Source of the DNA: Endocalyx cinctus
Taxonomy: Eukaryota; Ascomycota; Sordariomycetes; Amphisphaeriales; Apiosporaceae
Direction: 5' to 3'
Assembly (NCBI GenBank): GCA_001600455.1
Contig: BCKC01000006.1
Location: 744,001-808,000 of the forward strand
Length of the DNA stretch: 64,000 bases
The position numbers were made by a program, and so were the translations under genes. Under the pieces are notes generated by a model that made no database searches, was not told the DNA's origin, and saw only the letters and a list, made by a program, of their open reading frames with translations. Positions 43,957-55,724 of the stretch are shown here, piece by piece. The first letter of the stretch is position 1. Each line of letters starts with the position of its first letter.

Positions 43957-46750
43957 GTGATTCGGGGGAGCAGATTGAGGAGAATAGTGTAGGGGGGAAG
44001 AAGTGTAACGAATCAACCTTGGTATTTCAAAACAGTCAGGTATCTAAAAATAAGCTATATAATGGCTATATTAGATCGTTCTTATCGTATAGTCATACTC
44101 ACGGACCTCATAGACAAGTGCTCCGGTATAAGTTAGTGCGTGTAAAGTATATCGCACATAAAACTACGCCACAGAACCTTCGAAGTCATGTCACTAGTTC
44201 ACGTATACTACCTACAGTTCATATGCGACCTGCAGTTTTGTGTTTATTTTATTATTTAAGTGAAGTAATATCATCCTCACTCCGCTCTCTATCTCAGTCT
44301 TCTAGCAGCTCCATGCCACGTGGCAGGGTTACTCCTGGGTTGTGGATCCTGATGTGACTATCATCACAGCTCACACCATGTTATATATACTGTGTCAGCT
44401 TTCGGGCTTATGTCATAACGCCATTTGAGATCATCTGTCGACATACTATGGACGTAGTCAGTATCCTGATGGTTGAATGATTTTTACCTACTATAACGGA
44501 ATAGACAATTAGAAACCACTTAGCTCACGAAGAATGCAATCGTTGTTAGAAGTGGGAAAAAAAAGAAGAAGAAGAAGAAGGACGCATAGGTATTGAGATG
44601 GAAAGAATCAGCGAAAGCAACAAGAACATCTGACTAATTATAATTGATCCTTCATGTTCTTGGATGTCAGGCAGCATCGGATCATCATCACGCTACTCTT
44701 TATGTAGTATAGAATATTATATGCTCACGACTACATAGTATACGCAGCACGCACATATATCTCATAAGCTTACTTGGTTTCGGGTACATACCGTTTCACA
44801 TGCTGTCATCAAGTATTTGCATTAGTGCAATTACCCGTCTGTTCATGCTTCCGTGGTGAGATTCTTTGAGTCTTATATTAAACAGCTGGAATTATACGTG
44901 GTATATACTGACAGACCGAGTATGCGAGGCAGGCGAGGGTCAATGATGTCGGGGTTATATGTTGCGGCCGCAAGCATGGGGATAGAATAATAATGAAAAG
45001 GGGTTAGTTAGAGTACACACTACGAAGTACGGAGTACTCCGTATACTGAAACTAAACCCCGCAAGTCTTAATTTTAATTATAGAAATCTTTTAACCTATA
45101 TGTAGGGCATTATTATTCACTCAAATTCGCTAGGCAATTCTTACTATACTATTTAGTGTACGGAGTGGTCTTTGAGATAGAGTATGGTTATCTGAGAACC
45201 TCATAAAGTGATTATTTTGTTATCTTCAAGCCTTGCCAAGATCTTTCACACCACACGTATAAGTTTCTACGTATAATCAAACCATTTTATTCTTATGGTT
45301 AGATAACTTGATGCTGTCAAATAAGTAATCATTCGGGCCGCGTTCTATCCCAGTTCTGTAGGACCCGTGTAGGTCCTACCCCACCCTCATCTTACATCTA
45401 TATCGATCAGAGTACGGGATGAATACCAAAACTATCTAATGCATCCCGTCTTTCGGAAAATATCGTCTTCTGCTTTTCTTTAAGACACCAAAGAAACGTG
45501 TCTGTTGCGACTTATCTAAAAATGACTTTAGCATCGGGTGGAATACTCCGTACTTGTATGTCACTATTGGTCTATTGTGCCCGCTTTTGACGGCGCACAG
45601 ACTCAAGATAAACAGATTCAGGCGATCCGCTAATCGTGAACCCAGAATCAAGAATGGCGAATCTCAGCAAGGATATAAATGAGCAAGTCAAGATTTCTTA
45701 ACTCCGTAAATAATATACTAACCAAGGCAGGGTTATACGAATCTGAGTCCATAACTGGCTAATAGGCCGTTTATATTGTCAAATGTTCAGGTGAGGTAGG
45801 GATTTGCAATGTCATCGTGTCTAGGATGCATCGTAAGGAAGCCTTTTCTAAATCAAGCACTGGCTGATAGGCTTGCGTCATCAGCTGAACCGAAAGAAAT
45901 TATCTAGATGCTCGCATTGAAAGAGCCTCAGGAAATGCATCTATTCCAGATGTATGCTGTGCATGTATGTCTTGTTTATCTAATGTCGGTCATTGTTTAA
46001 TGCTATGTTTACTTAAGCACTTAAGTATGCGTGTTGGTGCTAGTATGCAGTAGTGGGTAGAAGATAGTGTACACACGTAAAAGGATTGTTATATGTAAGT
46101 TGGGTAAGGATAAGCTGCTATTTGATGTGATTATACAATGTAAAATTTGGACAAAATACTCTGGAAATATTGCTCCAGCATAGATAGTCCTGTACTAAGC
46201 TACTTCAGGACTCATCTAATTAGGGATCATAGGTCAAGTCTTGAGTCTTCAGAGGCGTAAGCGGAGAGTCTCCAGAAAGAGCAAGTCGTTGTAAAGTATC
46301 CATAAAAACAGGGATCTTTCGTAGTCGTCGAAAGCCACGTGCTTTGAACGTGGACGAGCATACACTACTTTACACAGTATATCTTTACTGGTGCTGTGTA
46401 TTGAAGCTAATGTCGGAGTAGGATTCAACCCCATGAAAGCAATGCTGACCGGCCATCGGGGATGCAGCATAGTATATGCGTAAGGGTGTGTAAGCTTAAT
46501 CGAAGTGGTCTAGGTTAACTCGCCAAAGAGCTCTTCAATGGAGAAAGGATCAACGGAGTTACATAAAGGAATTGGCATCTTGCCTCCTCCCCTAAAAGTT
46601 ACCCATTGTAATTTCTAATTTTCATGTTTCTGTCGTTATCTTAATTCCTCCCCCTCTTGTTAATTATTCCTCTCCTCCGTGTCCGACGGTTTGGCGCATT
46701 AGTTTGACGTTGGATTTTTCTGTTCTTTTTCGAAATACCCGTCCTCTACG
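43957..46750. other. AT-rich intergenic region
   Basis: About 2.8 kb. It contains a perfect 16-bp palindrome TACGGAGTACTCCGTA at 45028-45043, a further TACTCCGTA at 45544, a GAA repeat near 44560-44580 and no supported gene. Confidence 0.55.
45028..45043. repeat. 16-bp perfect palindrome
   Basis: TACGGAGTACTCCGTA reads the same on both strands. The half-site TACGGAGTA also occurs alone at 10604 and 33320 and, reversed, at 45544, all outside genes. Confidence 0.8.
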
Positions 46751-48505
46751 ATGCGATCAAATAAAGAGGTTATGATTTTGACGCAGCTGCTTGCGATTGC
46801 AAGCTCGGCGGCTGTAGACTACGTCGTTGATGATCAGTCAGCTTTAGACTCAACATGTCGAACAATTCCGGGAGACAGCACGTGGCCCAGCACCTCTACT
46901 TGGGATGCTTTAAACGCGACCGTAGGTGGACGTCTCATTAAGACCGTCCCCATCGCTGCGCCATGCCACAACGACTATACCGCCTACAACGGCGTCAACA
47001 TCTCCACCTACGACGAGGCGACGTGCAGCACCTTACAGGATAACTGGTACTCTCCAGAGACCCACCTCCCCTCTTCTTCCTCGCCAATGTCCTACCCCTT
47101 TTCGAATAACAGCTGCAACCCCTTCCTGGACCCCGAAACCTCCTGCACGATAGGCAACCACGTCGCGTACGCGATCAACGCCACGGGCGCAGCCGACATC
47201 CAGGCCGGAATCGCCTTCGCCACGGCGAACAACGTCCGCCTCGTCATCCGCAACACCGGACACGACTACCTCGGCAAGTCGACGGGCGCGCACGCGCTCG
47301 GCGTCTGGACCAACCACCTCAAGTCGCTCGAGCGGCTCGACTTCGAAAGCGACGCCTACTCCGGCCCGGCTATCAAGATCGGCGCGGGCGTCTTGGGCCG
47401 CGAGGCGTACGACTTCGCCGACGAGAACGGCCTCATGGTCGTCGGTGGTAACGTCCCCACCGTCGGTATCGCCGGCGGATTTATCCAGGGCGGCGGACAC
47501 AGCCTTCTGTCTTCGAGGTACGGTCTAGCCGCCGACCAGGTGCTCGAGTGGGAAGTTATCCTCGCTAGCGGAGAGCAGGTCACGGCGAACGCGACCGAGA
47601 ACGAGGACCTCTACTGGGCGCTGCGCGGAGGCGGTGGTGGCACTTTTGGCGTGGTCCTCTCCGTCACCGTGAAGGCGTACACGGACACGTTCGCGTCGGT
47701 GGCGATCCTGCAAGTTGCGGACGACGGTAACCAGACTGACGCTATCTACGAAGCCGTGGGTTCGTTCATGCAGACCCTTCCTGACATCGTCGACGCTGGA
47801 GCCACCTGCGTCTGGGTCCTGCAGCCGAGCGGGTTCTTTATCCTGCCCGCTTTCGGTCCCGGATTGAACACAACCGAGATGGACAGCTTGCTGCAGCCTA
47901 CAAAGGATAAGATGGACTCGCTGAACCTGACGTACACCTATTCCAACGTTCAAGGCGACACCTTCTTGGAGGCTTACAACTCGATCCCGTCCATCTGGAC
48001 GGTAGGCGACAACAACCTCGGCGGGCGGCTGATCCCGCGCTCGCTCCTGAGCACGAACCCCGACGGTCTCCTCGACGCGATCCGATATATCGGGACTCGG
48101 ACGATCTTCTCGGCCGTAACGTACGACCTCTCGACCGGTATCGTCTCGTCGGCGGACGAGGTAGGAGCGAACCCTCACCTTCGGGACGCCATCTTCGACG
48201 TCGCTCTGGGCACGGCGATCGACTACTACGCCGAGGACTTCGCCGCCACGAACCAGGCGGCTCAGGACCAGATCACGGACGAGTACGTGCCCCTCCTCGA
48301 GGCCCTCACCCCCGGCGGCGGCGCCTACCTCAACGAGGCCGACTTCCAGATGAAGGACTTCCAGAGCAAGCTCTACGGAAGCCACTACCCGAAACTCTCC
48401 GTGATCAAGGCGAAATACGACCCTAATGATCTCTTCTACGCTAAGACGGCCGTCGGGAGCGAAAGGTGGTCGCAAGAGCAGAATGGCAGGTTATGCAGGG
48501 TGTAG
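46751..48505 (+). CDS. Secreted FAD-linked oxidoreductase, berberine-bridge-enzyme type
   Basis: A single exon of 584 residues. The hydrophobic start (VMILTQLLAIASSAAV) is a signal peptide; the real start may be the ATG coding M8. The FAD-binding PCMH domain spans about 125-310: IQAGIAFATANNVRLVIRNT ends in GHDYLG, whose H171 is in the position of the covalently bound FAD histidine, then STGAHALGVW, GGNVPTVGIAGGFIQGGGHS and WALRGGGGGTFGVV. The BBE segment at the C terminus reads HYPKLSVIKAKYDPNDLFYA. Several N-x-S/T sites fit secretion. Relatives oxidise carbohydrates, alcohols or secondary metabolites and release hydrogen peroxide; the substrate cannot be told from sequence. It is convergent with the PEX11 gene 424 bp away. 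Confidence 0.92.
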   Translation: MRSNKEVMILTQLLAIASSAAVDYVVDDQSALDSTCRTIPGDSTWPSTSTWDALNATVGGRLIKTVPIAAPCHNDYTAYNGVNISTYDEATCSTLQDNWYSPETHLPSSSSPMSYPFSNNSCNPFLDPETSCTIGNHVAYAINATGAADIQAGIAFATANNVRLVIRNTGHDYLGKSTGAHALGVWTNHLKSLERLDFESDAYSGPAIKIGAGVLGREAYDFADENGLMVVGGNVPTVGIAGGFIQGGGHSLLSSRYGLAADQVLEWEVILASGEQVTANATENEDLYWALRGGGGGTFGVVLSVTVKAYTDTFASVAILQVADDGNQTDAIYEAVGSFMQTLPDIVDAGATCVWVLQPSGFFILPAFGPGLNTTEMDSLLQPTKDKMDSLNLTYTYSNVQGDTFLEAYNSIPSIWTVGDNNLGGRLIPRSLLSTNPDGLLDAIRYIGTRTIFSAVTYDLSTGIVSSADEVGANPHLRDAIFDVALGTAIDYYAEDFAATNQAAQDQITDEYVPLLEALTPGGGAYLNEADFQMKDFQSKLYGSHYPKLSVIKAKYDPNDLFYAKTAVGSERWSQEQNGRLCRV

Positions 48506-48928
48506 GATAAGGAGTGCCTTGGGGGTTTCTTAAAATAAAAGTAGAATTCTAATTTGTGCCCATCATAGAGCGCGTGTTAACCACGCCTTTCATTACAGTA
48601 TCATACATATTTAATTTTTATTGTGTTATTCCAAATCTGTCATAGAGCGAGCATCTTTATTGTTTTATACTCGGAAGTCTCTTACATACCATCATTTATG
48701 CCTCTGCTCGCGAATTGCGCAAAACAAAATCCATTAATGTCTGGATTGGTATCTTAGTTATATATATATATATAAGTAACCAATAAGATAACATGTATCG
48801 TCGGCTCCAACAGAAACACAGTGTGTTAACCTAAGAAAATTATGGGAGCCTGATAATCAGGTTCGGCATTCATTCCGACGACTAGAGCTTGTCGTCCCGT
48901 GAAATTCTATTTATATCCACGTTCACAC
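48506..48928. other. Convergent intergenic region with (TA)n tract
   Basis: About 0.4 kb between two gene ends, with a (TA)n tract near 48759-48773. Confidence 0.6.
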
Positions 48929-50308
48929 TTACTTGCTAGCCACTTCTCTCCCACACCTCTCCCAAGCATCCATACCAGTCAACACAGTAGTGACTAACAT
49001 CGCCGAACCAACCGTGCCGCTGTGAACGTTCACCCACCCAACCACCGTTCCAGGCAGGGTGATATCGAGAGCGTTAGCCACGACGGCGCGACCTAGCTTC
49101 GAAATCTTAGCGCGGACCTCCGACCTCCAAGCGGCGCGACCTTTCTTCCTGTTCTGGACGATGCCGCGAAGTCTCTTCTGCTCGGTCCTGAGGTCCCAAT
49201 CGTCGTCTTTCTTTTCCTCCTTCTTCTCGGAAACGTCCCCATCCTCCTCCTCTCGAGACTCGCCCGCGGAAGGTTTCCTTTGTCCGTACCCGGTCCCGGC
49301 GGCGGGGACGGGCGTGTACGCTAAGACGTGCATGATCTTGACCAGGCCGGAAAGGACGCCGCAGGCGAGGGAGAACAACCAGAAGCGCTGGGACTCGACC
49401 ACGAGGAGGCGTTCGGTCTCGGGGCTCCACACGCGCAGGCCGTCGACCTGCAGGGCCTCGATCATGGTGGCCGCCTCGAGGAGGAGGTACATGCCGTTGA
49501 AGGTGCGACCGAAGACGTCGAGCCAGACGTCGGTGTGGCGAGTCCAGCTACCGCCGCCGCCGCTTTTCTCCTTGGAAGACGATGGAGAGGAGGAAAGACC
49601 GATACCGCTGTATAGCTTCTGCGCGGCCTGGAAGGATTCCACGAAGCGGAAGAGACGGAACCATCGTCGCGCTACGGCGAGCCGTTGCCGGAGCATCGAA
49701 AGGATGATTCGCGTCTTTTCGGGAGAAGGAGAACCCGAGACGCTGGCTTGGCCGACCGCGAAGAGGAGCAGGTCAAATGTCATCGTGTAAGATGATATGA
49801 TGTGAACGACGGCCTGGAAGAAGCGGAGTGTCCGCTCGATGCCGACTGACAAGAGACAAAATTAGCGAGCTCGTCCTAATCCCAATTCTAATCCGCAAAA
49901 GAATGATGTAGATAAAAAGTCGAATGAATAAATATGAAGAGAGATATTTGCATTCATGTTGGTATGTTTTCTTTCCCTTATGTCACCCCCTTTCGAAGTG
50001 ACTGGCTGAGAAGCGGTAGGAAAAGAATTTAAGAATCCAACAAATCGATAATGTAGCCATTGAGTCTGATGAGTGACTCAAAACTAAAATCCACATCAAA
50101 TACGACGAAATAAGACCATAGAAAAGTACATTAAGAGTACGTAACTCATGTCTAGCTGACTATTCTAATTGCATTCCATAGCATATTAGACAGCCCTGAC
50201 TTCTCAGTGCGCCTCTGAGAAATGCGTAAAGACTGTTCAAAGAAATTTCTTTTTGAACCTACCCGAGTCGGTCGTAAACCGAATGAATTGATCGAGAGAA
50301 CCAGCCAT
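48929..50308 (-). CDS. pex11: Peroxisomal membrane protein PEX11-like
   Basis: Two exons, 50308-50263 and 49845-48929, give 320 residues. Exon 1 codes only MAGSLDQFIRFTTDS, then after a 417 bp intron (donor GTAGGT, acceptor GTCAG) the protein runs on VGIERTLRFFQAVVHIISSY, which restores the amphipathic N terminus expected of the family. Further family blocks are AVARRWFRLFRFVESFQAAQKL, FGRTFNGMYLLLEAATMIEAL and the C-terminal hydrophobic VNVHSGTVGSAMLVTTVLTGM. A charged insertion rich in Glu, Asp, Lys and Arg (about residues 215-265) interrupts the middle. PEX11 proteins bend the peroxisomal membrane and start its division. The intron is much longer than the others in this window, but the frame and the family sequence on both sides support it. 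Confidence 0.85.
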
Positions 50309-51222
50309 TATATCAAAAGACTCGAACAAACTTGTATATTCGTATGATATATAATTTTCACGGTAGGCTGTGGTCGCACAACTTATTATTCTAAGCTCGC
50401 CGATCGGCTTAGGAAGTTTTTTTTTTTTTACCCCTTCTTTTGGTGGGCAAATCTTCAAGCAAAGAGAACGGAAAAAATCCAAGCAAACGGCAACCAACAC
50501 GCCTATAAATATTAAAAGAAAACCAAAAAGTTAAAAGAAAAGGACGACCTCAATGGACAGAGGGTAAGATTTGGAAATGCCGAAAAGAAAAAAACGAAGC
50601 ACGAATGAGTCGAGAAAGAATGTAAGTTGGTTGTTTATTAATTAAGCGTGATCGGCTCGGTGATTTGGCCCGATAATACTGGACCGCTCCGGACATAAGA
50701 AATCAACCGTTCGTCATCCTCCGTTCTTATATAGGCTGATGACATTTGACAACATTTCTTTTTTCAAGTTATTTTTATAGACAGAAAGTATCAAGATAGA
50801 ATTGAATTAGAAAATACTTAAATTTTTCTAAATAAGTTCGGACTCAGCAGCTTCAAAGATGCCTCACAACTAACAGCTCTGAGTGGAATAGCTGTATTCC
50901 CATATAATGCTATAAACTGACTGCTTTCATTTCTTAATCGCTTGTGATCTCAAAGTGTCATGATGAGAGTACTGATAGAGAATTTAGGGTTCACATTTTA
51001 TACACATAATTTACGGTTCTGAACTTTGGAATCATTTTCTTAAATTTGCCGACAGAGTAAAGGGAATAATCTTTAATGTATATGTACAAAGCGACGAGGA
51101 AAAAAGACCGAAAGCTAAGCGTGCAAGGCGAATAACTTCTTTTTAATAAAAATTCTAAAGTGCCTCATTACGCAAACCCTCAGCCTTTCTGTTTTTCTTA
51201 ACATCTAAAGGTTCCCTCCAAC
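50309..51222. other. Intergenic region upstream of PEX11
   Basis: About 0.9 kb between the PEX11 start and the 3' end of the complex I gene. An A/T-rich stretch, no supported gene. Confidence 0.55.
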
Positions 51223-52877
51223 CTATTGGCCAGGAGATACTAGCTTGCCCTCCGCCCTGGTATTCGGGTGCCAACCACCGGCGAGGGCCGGGCTGCCGTG
51301 CTCCGCGGCGTACTTGGCCATCCTGGCCTCGAGTTCGGGCCGGAAATGGCGAATTAGACCCTGGATAGGCCAAGCGAAAGCCTCTCCAAGAGCTATACAT
51401 TTGTTAGTTAGAATAAGAGCGTGCATCTAGGAATTATGAATTGTTTACTGACCGCAAATGGTGTGACCCTCAACCTGTTTCGTGAGCTCCTGCAACATAT
51501 CAATCTCCCTTTCACGACCCATACCCTTCTCGAACCGGCTCATGATCTGCTCCGTCCACTTGCTTCCTTCTCGGCAAGGCGTGCACTGTCCGCAAGATTC
51601 GTGTCGGTAGAAATGACTTAACCGAGCGATGGCTCGGACCACGTCGGCGCTCTTGTCCATGACGATGACGGCGGCAGTACCTAGACCGGACTGGCTGTCT
51701 TTTAGGGCGTCGAAGTCCATTAATTGGTCATCGCAGACGTGCTTCGGAAGGATGGGGGTGGAAGAGCCACCGGGGATGATGGCGAGCAGGTTATCCCAAC
51801 CGCCTCGGACACCACCGCAGTGCTTCTCAATGAGTTCTCGCAGAGGTATGCTCATTTCCTCCTCAACGGTAGCGGGGTTGTTGACGTGGCCGGAGATGCA
51901 GAAAAGTTTGGTTCCCTGATTTCGCTCGCGACCGAAGCCCGCAAACCAGTTGCCACCTCTTCTGCAGATAGTGGGGGCGACGGCTACGGTCTCGACGTTG
52001 GCTACGGTAGAAGGGCATCCGAAAACACCGACGGCAGCGGGGAATGGGGGCTTTAGACGGGGCTTGCCGGGCTTGCCCTCGAGGGACTCGATTAAGGAAG
52101 TCTCCTCGCCGCAGACGTAGGCACCGGCACCGCGGTGGACGTAGACGTCGAAGTCGTAGCCGGAGCCGCAGGCGTTCTTTCCGATCAGACCGTCGGCGTA
52201 GGCTTCGTTGATGGCGGTTTGGAGAACGGCGGCTTCGTGGATGAATTCACCTCGGATGTAGATATAGGCAGCCGTGGCGTTCATGGCCCGGCCGGCGACT
52301 AAACATCCTTCGATAAGTTTATGGGGGTCTTTTCGCATAATTTCTCGGTCTTTGCAAGTTCCGGGTTCGCCTTCGTCCGCGTTGACTACGAGATATCTGG
52401 GTTTGGTGTCCTTGTCCCAATCCTTGAAGTTCATGAATGACTTCATTGACAATCAATTAGCATCAATTTCCAATTGAACCCCGTCCCGAGTATATGTATG
52501 TGATATGAAAGTAATAAGTTTTTTAATAGTGATTCTTTTTTTTAACATACCCATTTAAGACCTGAAGGAAAACCGGCTCCTCCTCTACCTCTCAAACCCG
52601 AAGCCTTGATCTCGTTGATGATCCAATCGTGGCCCTTCAATATAATCTCTTTCGTCTTGTGCCAATCTCCCATCTTCTTAGCCGACTTTAAATCCGGGGG
52701 AAATCGCCCGTATAAATTCTGAAATATCCGATCTTGATCTTTGAGGCCGCCATATGTTCTCTTGGGGGTCCCTTCTTGAACTGAGGCAAATTGTCGGGTC
52801 TGCGTAGTAGGAAGTAAAGCGACGCGAGAAAGAGCCTTCGCAGAGGCTGCGGACGACGTCGAAGTCCTTGACAGCAT
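51223..52877 (-). CDS. nuo51: NADH:ubiquinone oxidoreductase 51 kDa subunit (complex I, NUO-51/NDUFV1)
   Basis: Three exons, 52877-52551, 52440-51453 and 51392-51223, with introns of 110 and 60 bp, give 494 residues, close to the known fungal length. The ATG at 52877 begins a mitochondrial presequence rich in Ser, Arg and Thr ([16 protein letters not shown]). The FMN site [16 protein letters not shown] is followed across intron 1 by SFMNFKD; the NADH site includes [16 protein letters not shown] and [19 protein letters not shown]. The iron-sulfur cluster N3 ligands are in [11 protein letters not shown] plus the cysteine of GHTIC, which intron 2 splits before ALGEAFAWP. It takes electrons from NADH to FMN and on to the cluster chain in the matrix arm. 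The start codon lies 553 bp from the oppositely directed dynactin gene. Confidence 0.96.
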
Positions 52878-53430
52878 CTTGAAGGACAAAATTCGTGCTC
52901 AGTTGAGCAGGGAGAGTGGAGAGTTCGATGTCAATTGGGGATTGGTTATGTTATAGGTTCGGGAATTGATCTTTTTCGGATCGATGAGGCACTTGACTTC
53001 GAAATATCTCGAATTGGCCTAAATCTCATTGGTTAGGGAGAGCTTGATGTGGGTCTTGATGACAATGAAGCTTTGACCACTAATAAATAAATTAACTCAG
53101 GTTACTCAGCTATGTTACGCCAGGTCACATATACTCGATCTTTTGTTACCTATTTTCGTTATCTTATCTCCTATCCAGATAGGCACTGCTGAGTACCTAA
53201 CTCTTAAGTACTTGGTCCCTCTACATCACCAGTTAAATTACAATGTAGGGAGAGAGCATTTACCATGCTTCAACGGCCATTCCACCTGATATCCAGTATG
53301 AAATTAGGTATTTACTGCGATTTGAGATATGGTCATCGTATAAATGCAGTTTGAAATTCGAAAGTAGTGAACTTTACGTCAATCCCTCCGATTAATACAT
53401 TCACCTATTCCTTTATTTATTATAGCTATA
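52878..53430. promoter_or_regulatory. Shared upstream region of divergent complex I and dynactin genes
   Basis: Two start codons face away from each other across 553 bp, so both promoters lie here. A GATTGG word (inverted CCAAT) occurs at about 52939-52944, which might serve a CCAAT-binding complex. Position-based inference. Confidence 0.45.
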
Positions 53431-54098
53431 ATGTCAAGCTCTAGTAAACGACAATCGATTCTCCCTCGCGTCCAGTCTGGACCCAAAGCTCCAACCCGTC
53501 TCTCAAGTTCCATCGTAATTGCTGATTCCGCACTTTTGACCGGTGTCAGAACTATTTCCATCGACGCTGATTCCGTCATCCACCCTCGAGCTAAACTTGA
53601 CTCTTCTCGTGGCCGCGTTACCATTGGCCAGAGATGTATCATATTTGAGCGAACAAATATAGGCGCGGCTTCTACAGATCCAACTACGAGAGATACAGAT
53701 ACCGGTGTCGAGATCCGTGACTGCGTCAATATTGAGGTGGGCGTGACAATTGAAGCCGGTGATACTATTATTGCTGAGGGGTGCGTACTCGGCGCTCGAT
53801 GTCGAATTGGAAAGGGCGCAAAGATTGGGAAGGTGAGTTTGTTTCGCTGTTATTAACTTTACGTGCCAAAGAATTACTGTCTGGGATACTGATTTATTGC
53901 GAATTCAAGTTTTGCACCATAACACCACAGACTATCATCTTACCCGGAGAAGTTGTGCCCGAATTTACAGTCGTCTACGCAAACGGCACTCGACGATTGG
54001 ACAAGCGTGGAACGATGGAACTCAAAGTCAAAGCTCAAGGACGACAAGTAGAACTTTTACGAAGATTGATACCCAGTAACCCCTCTAAATTTCAATGA
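53431..54098 (+). CDS. Dynactin subunit 6 (p27)
   Basis: Exons 53431-53832 and 53910-54098 join across a 77 bp intron (donor GTGAGT, acceptor TCAAG) to give 196 residues. The protein is a left-handed beta helix of hexapeptide turns: DADSVIHPRAKLD, GRVTIGQRCIIFERTNIGAA, VEIRDCVNIEVGVTIEAGDT, and AEGCVLGARCRIGKGAKIG. Exon 2 continues FCTITPQTIILPGEVVPEFT and ends QVELLRRLIPSNPSKFQ, as in dynactin p27/DCTN6. With p25, Arp11 and p62 it forms the pointed-end cap of the dynactin filament that links dynein to cargo such as early endosomes in hyphae. Confidence 0.93.
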
Positions 54099-54609
54099 TA
54101 CCCCCATGTTTTTAACCCTCGACATTAAATCGCTTGGATTACCGCCAAATATAAACACTACCATCATGTCGCCCCGTTCTCCGTGTAGCGAGCATATTTC
54201 TGAAAATGCTGGGTGTCATGTCCGCGGCGCTAATTCCTTCATGACTATTCATTAGGTATTGGTCCACCTATCTTCTAAATATTTGATACCATGTTTTTGT
54301 TAGGACTGCCTACTTCAACAATCGTATCGGATTTTGCGTGTATGAGGCGGAATAATGCTCTCAAACAAAAGGCAGTGGTCTGATGCTGCGATTGATTGAC
54401 ATTTAAGACCCCCTTTGAACAACAAGTATTCGCATTGTTCGTACTTAGGGGATACAAGCCGACGAACAATTACGACACAGTGGATAACGCGTTGCTGTCC
54501 TCATATTGAGTAATTTCGTATATTTAATATCTACGTGGATCTATAACCGCCGACTCGAAGCTTCCCAAGACAGGCGTGTCCTACCAATCACACATAGTTA
54601 ATGATCGCC
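54099..54609. other. Convergent intergenic region
   Basis: About 0.5 kb between the dynactin and arabinanase gene ends; no gene seen. Confidence 0.6.
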
Positions 54610-55724
54610 TTAAACGACAGGCCACCCGCTGGAGAAGTCGATGGTGTTCCAACCGAACTGTTTATCTCCATCTGAATAACCGATAGTGGTATCAACGTAA
54701 TGGTAGTACAAGATCTGCAGCGAAGCGCTTCGTTAATATGGTGTATTATGCATAAATTCGGAGGATGGGTTTTAAGCCTTGGAACTTACCGGACCGTATG
54801 TAGGATCATCATAAACACCCTGGCCACCTGGTCCATAAACATCATCATGGGACTCAAGAACCACCGTGCCACCACCACTGGTACAGGCTGTGCCGCTGGA
54901 ATCCACGAATCCGCTTGTAGCTGAAGAAGATCGGCAGACCATGATCTTGTATTCGCCTCCAGCAGCAGGCATGCTAGTATCATAGCCACAGCACTGGCCT
55001 TTGCTATAGAATAAGTAGTAATAGCTTCCGTATTGAAACATGAAACTACCTTCCAGAGCGGTCGTGACAGGATCGTACGCGATCTGATAGGAACTGCTGC
55101 CGCTAGTAGTCAGAGGGGTGCTGGCCATCGATACCTGGTAGAGATCCTCCCAGAAGCTGCCAAAGTTGAGGAAGTAGGAGCCGTCGACGTTAACCAAGTT
55201 CGGATCAATCGCATTATACGCTTTGGATGACGATGAAGCAACTCCAGTCGAACCGTGGTCCGTCCAAGTACCAACGTCCATGCTAGACGAGGTGGCGACA
55301 CCAATGGCCGAATCCTGCACGCCGAACGTGCTCACGCTGTAGTACAGGTAGTAGGTATCCCCGATAAGAGCTATGTCGGGCGCCTAGTAACAAAACATCA
55401 CAGGTTAGTTATAACTCAGCCATCTTATCAGAGTTTAGGCCCGGCTTCACATACCCATAGGTCGTCGTTTCCATCAAGATCAATGGAGGATCCGTCCGGA
55501 AGCGCAGCACCTTGATATGTCCAGGAGCCCGTTATATCCGAGGCCGTGTGAACGGCTATCTTCCCGCCCGTCGAGAATCGGAAGTAGGTTCCATCGGAGC
55601 GGCGGATAATGGCCGGATCGTGGGCGTTGTTACAGGTTCCCGAGCAGCTCTCGGGATTGGCGTACCCAAGGACGGTGCCCAGAAAAGGGACGAGGCCCGA
55701 AAATATCGTGCTAATCCTGACCAT
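54610..55724 (-). CDS. Secreted GH43 endo-alpha-1,5-L-arabinanase
   Basis: Three exons, 55724-55455, 55383-54790 and 54714-54610, give 322 residues, the normal size. The start has a signal peptide ([20 protein letters not shown]). The five-bladed propeller catalytic residues can be placed: D36 in [11 protein letters not shown] as general base, D93 in [10 protein letters not shown] as pKa modulator (intron 1 falls just before APDI) and E201 in [11 protein letters not shown] as general acid. The last exon codes [20 protein letters not shown] and [12 protein letters not shown], the usual end of the family. It cuts alpha-1,5-arabinan side chains of pectin outside the cell, so the fungus probably lives on or in plant material. 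Both introns have GTATGT or GTAAGT donors. Confidence 0.94.

Noticed and set aside
47525..48475. 316-codon minus-strand ORF over the FAD oxidase gene
   Set aside because: A typical shadow of a GC3-rich gene, very rich in Arg, Val, Asp and Glu, without family blocks.
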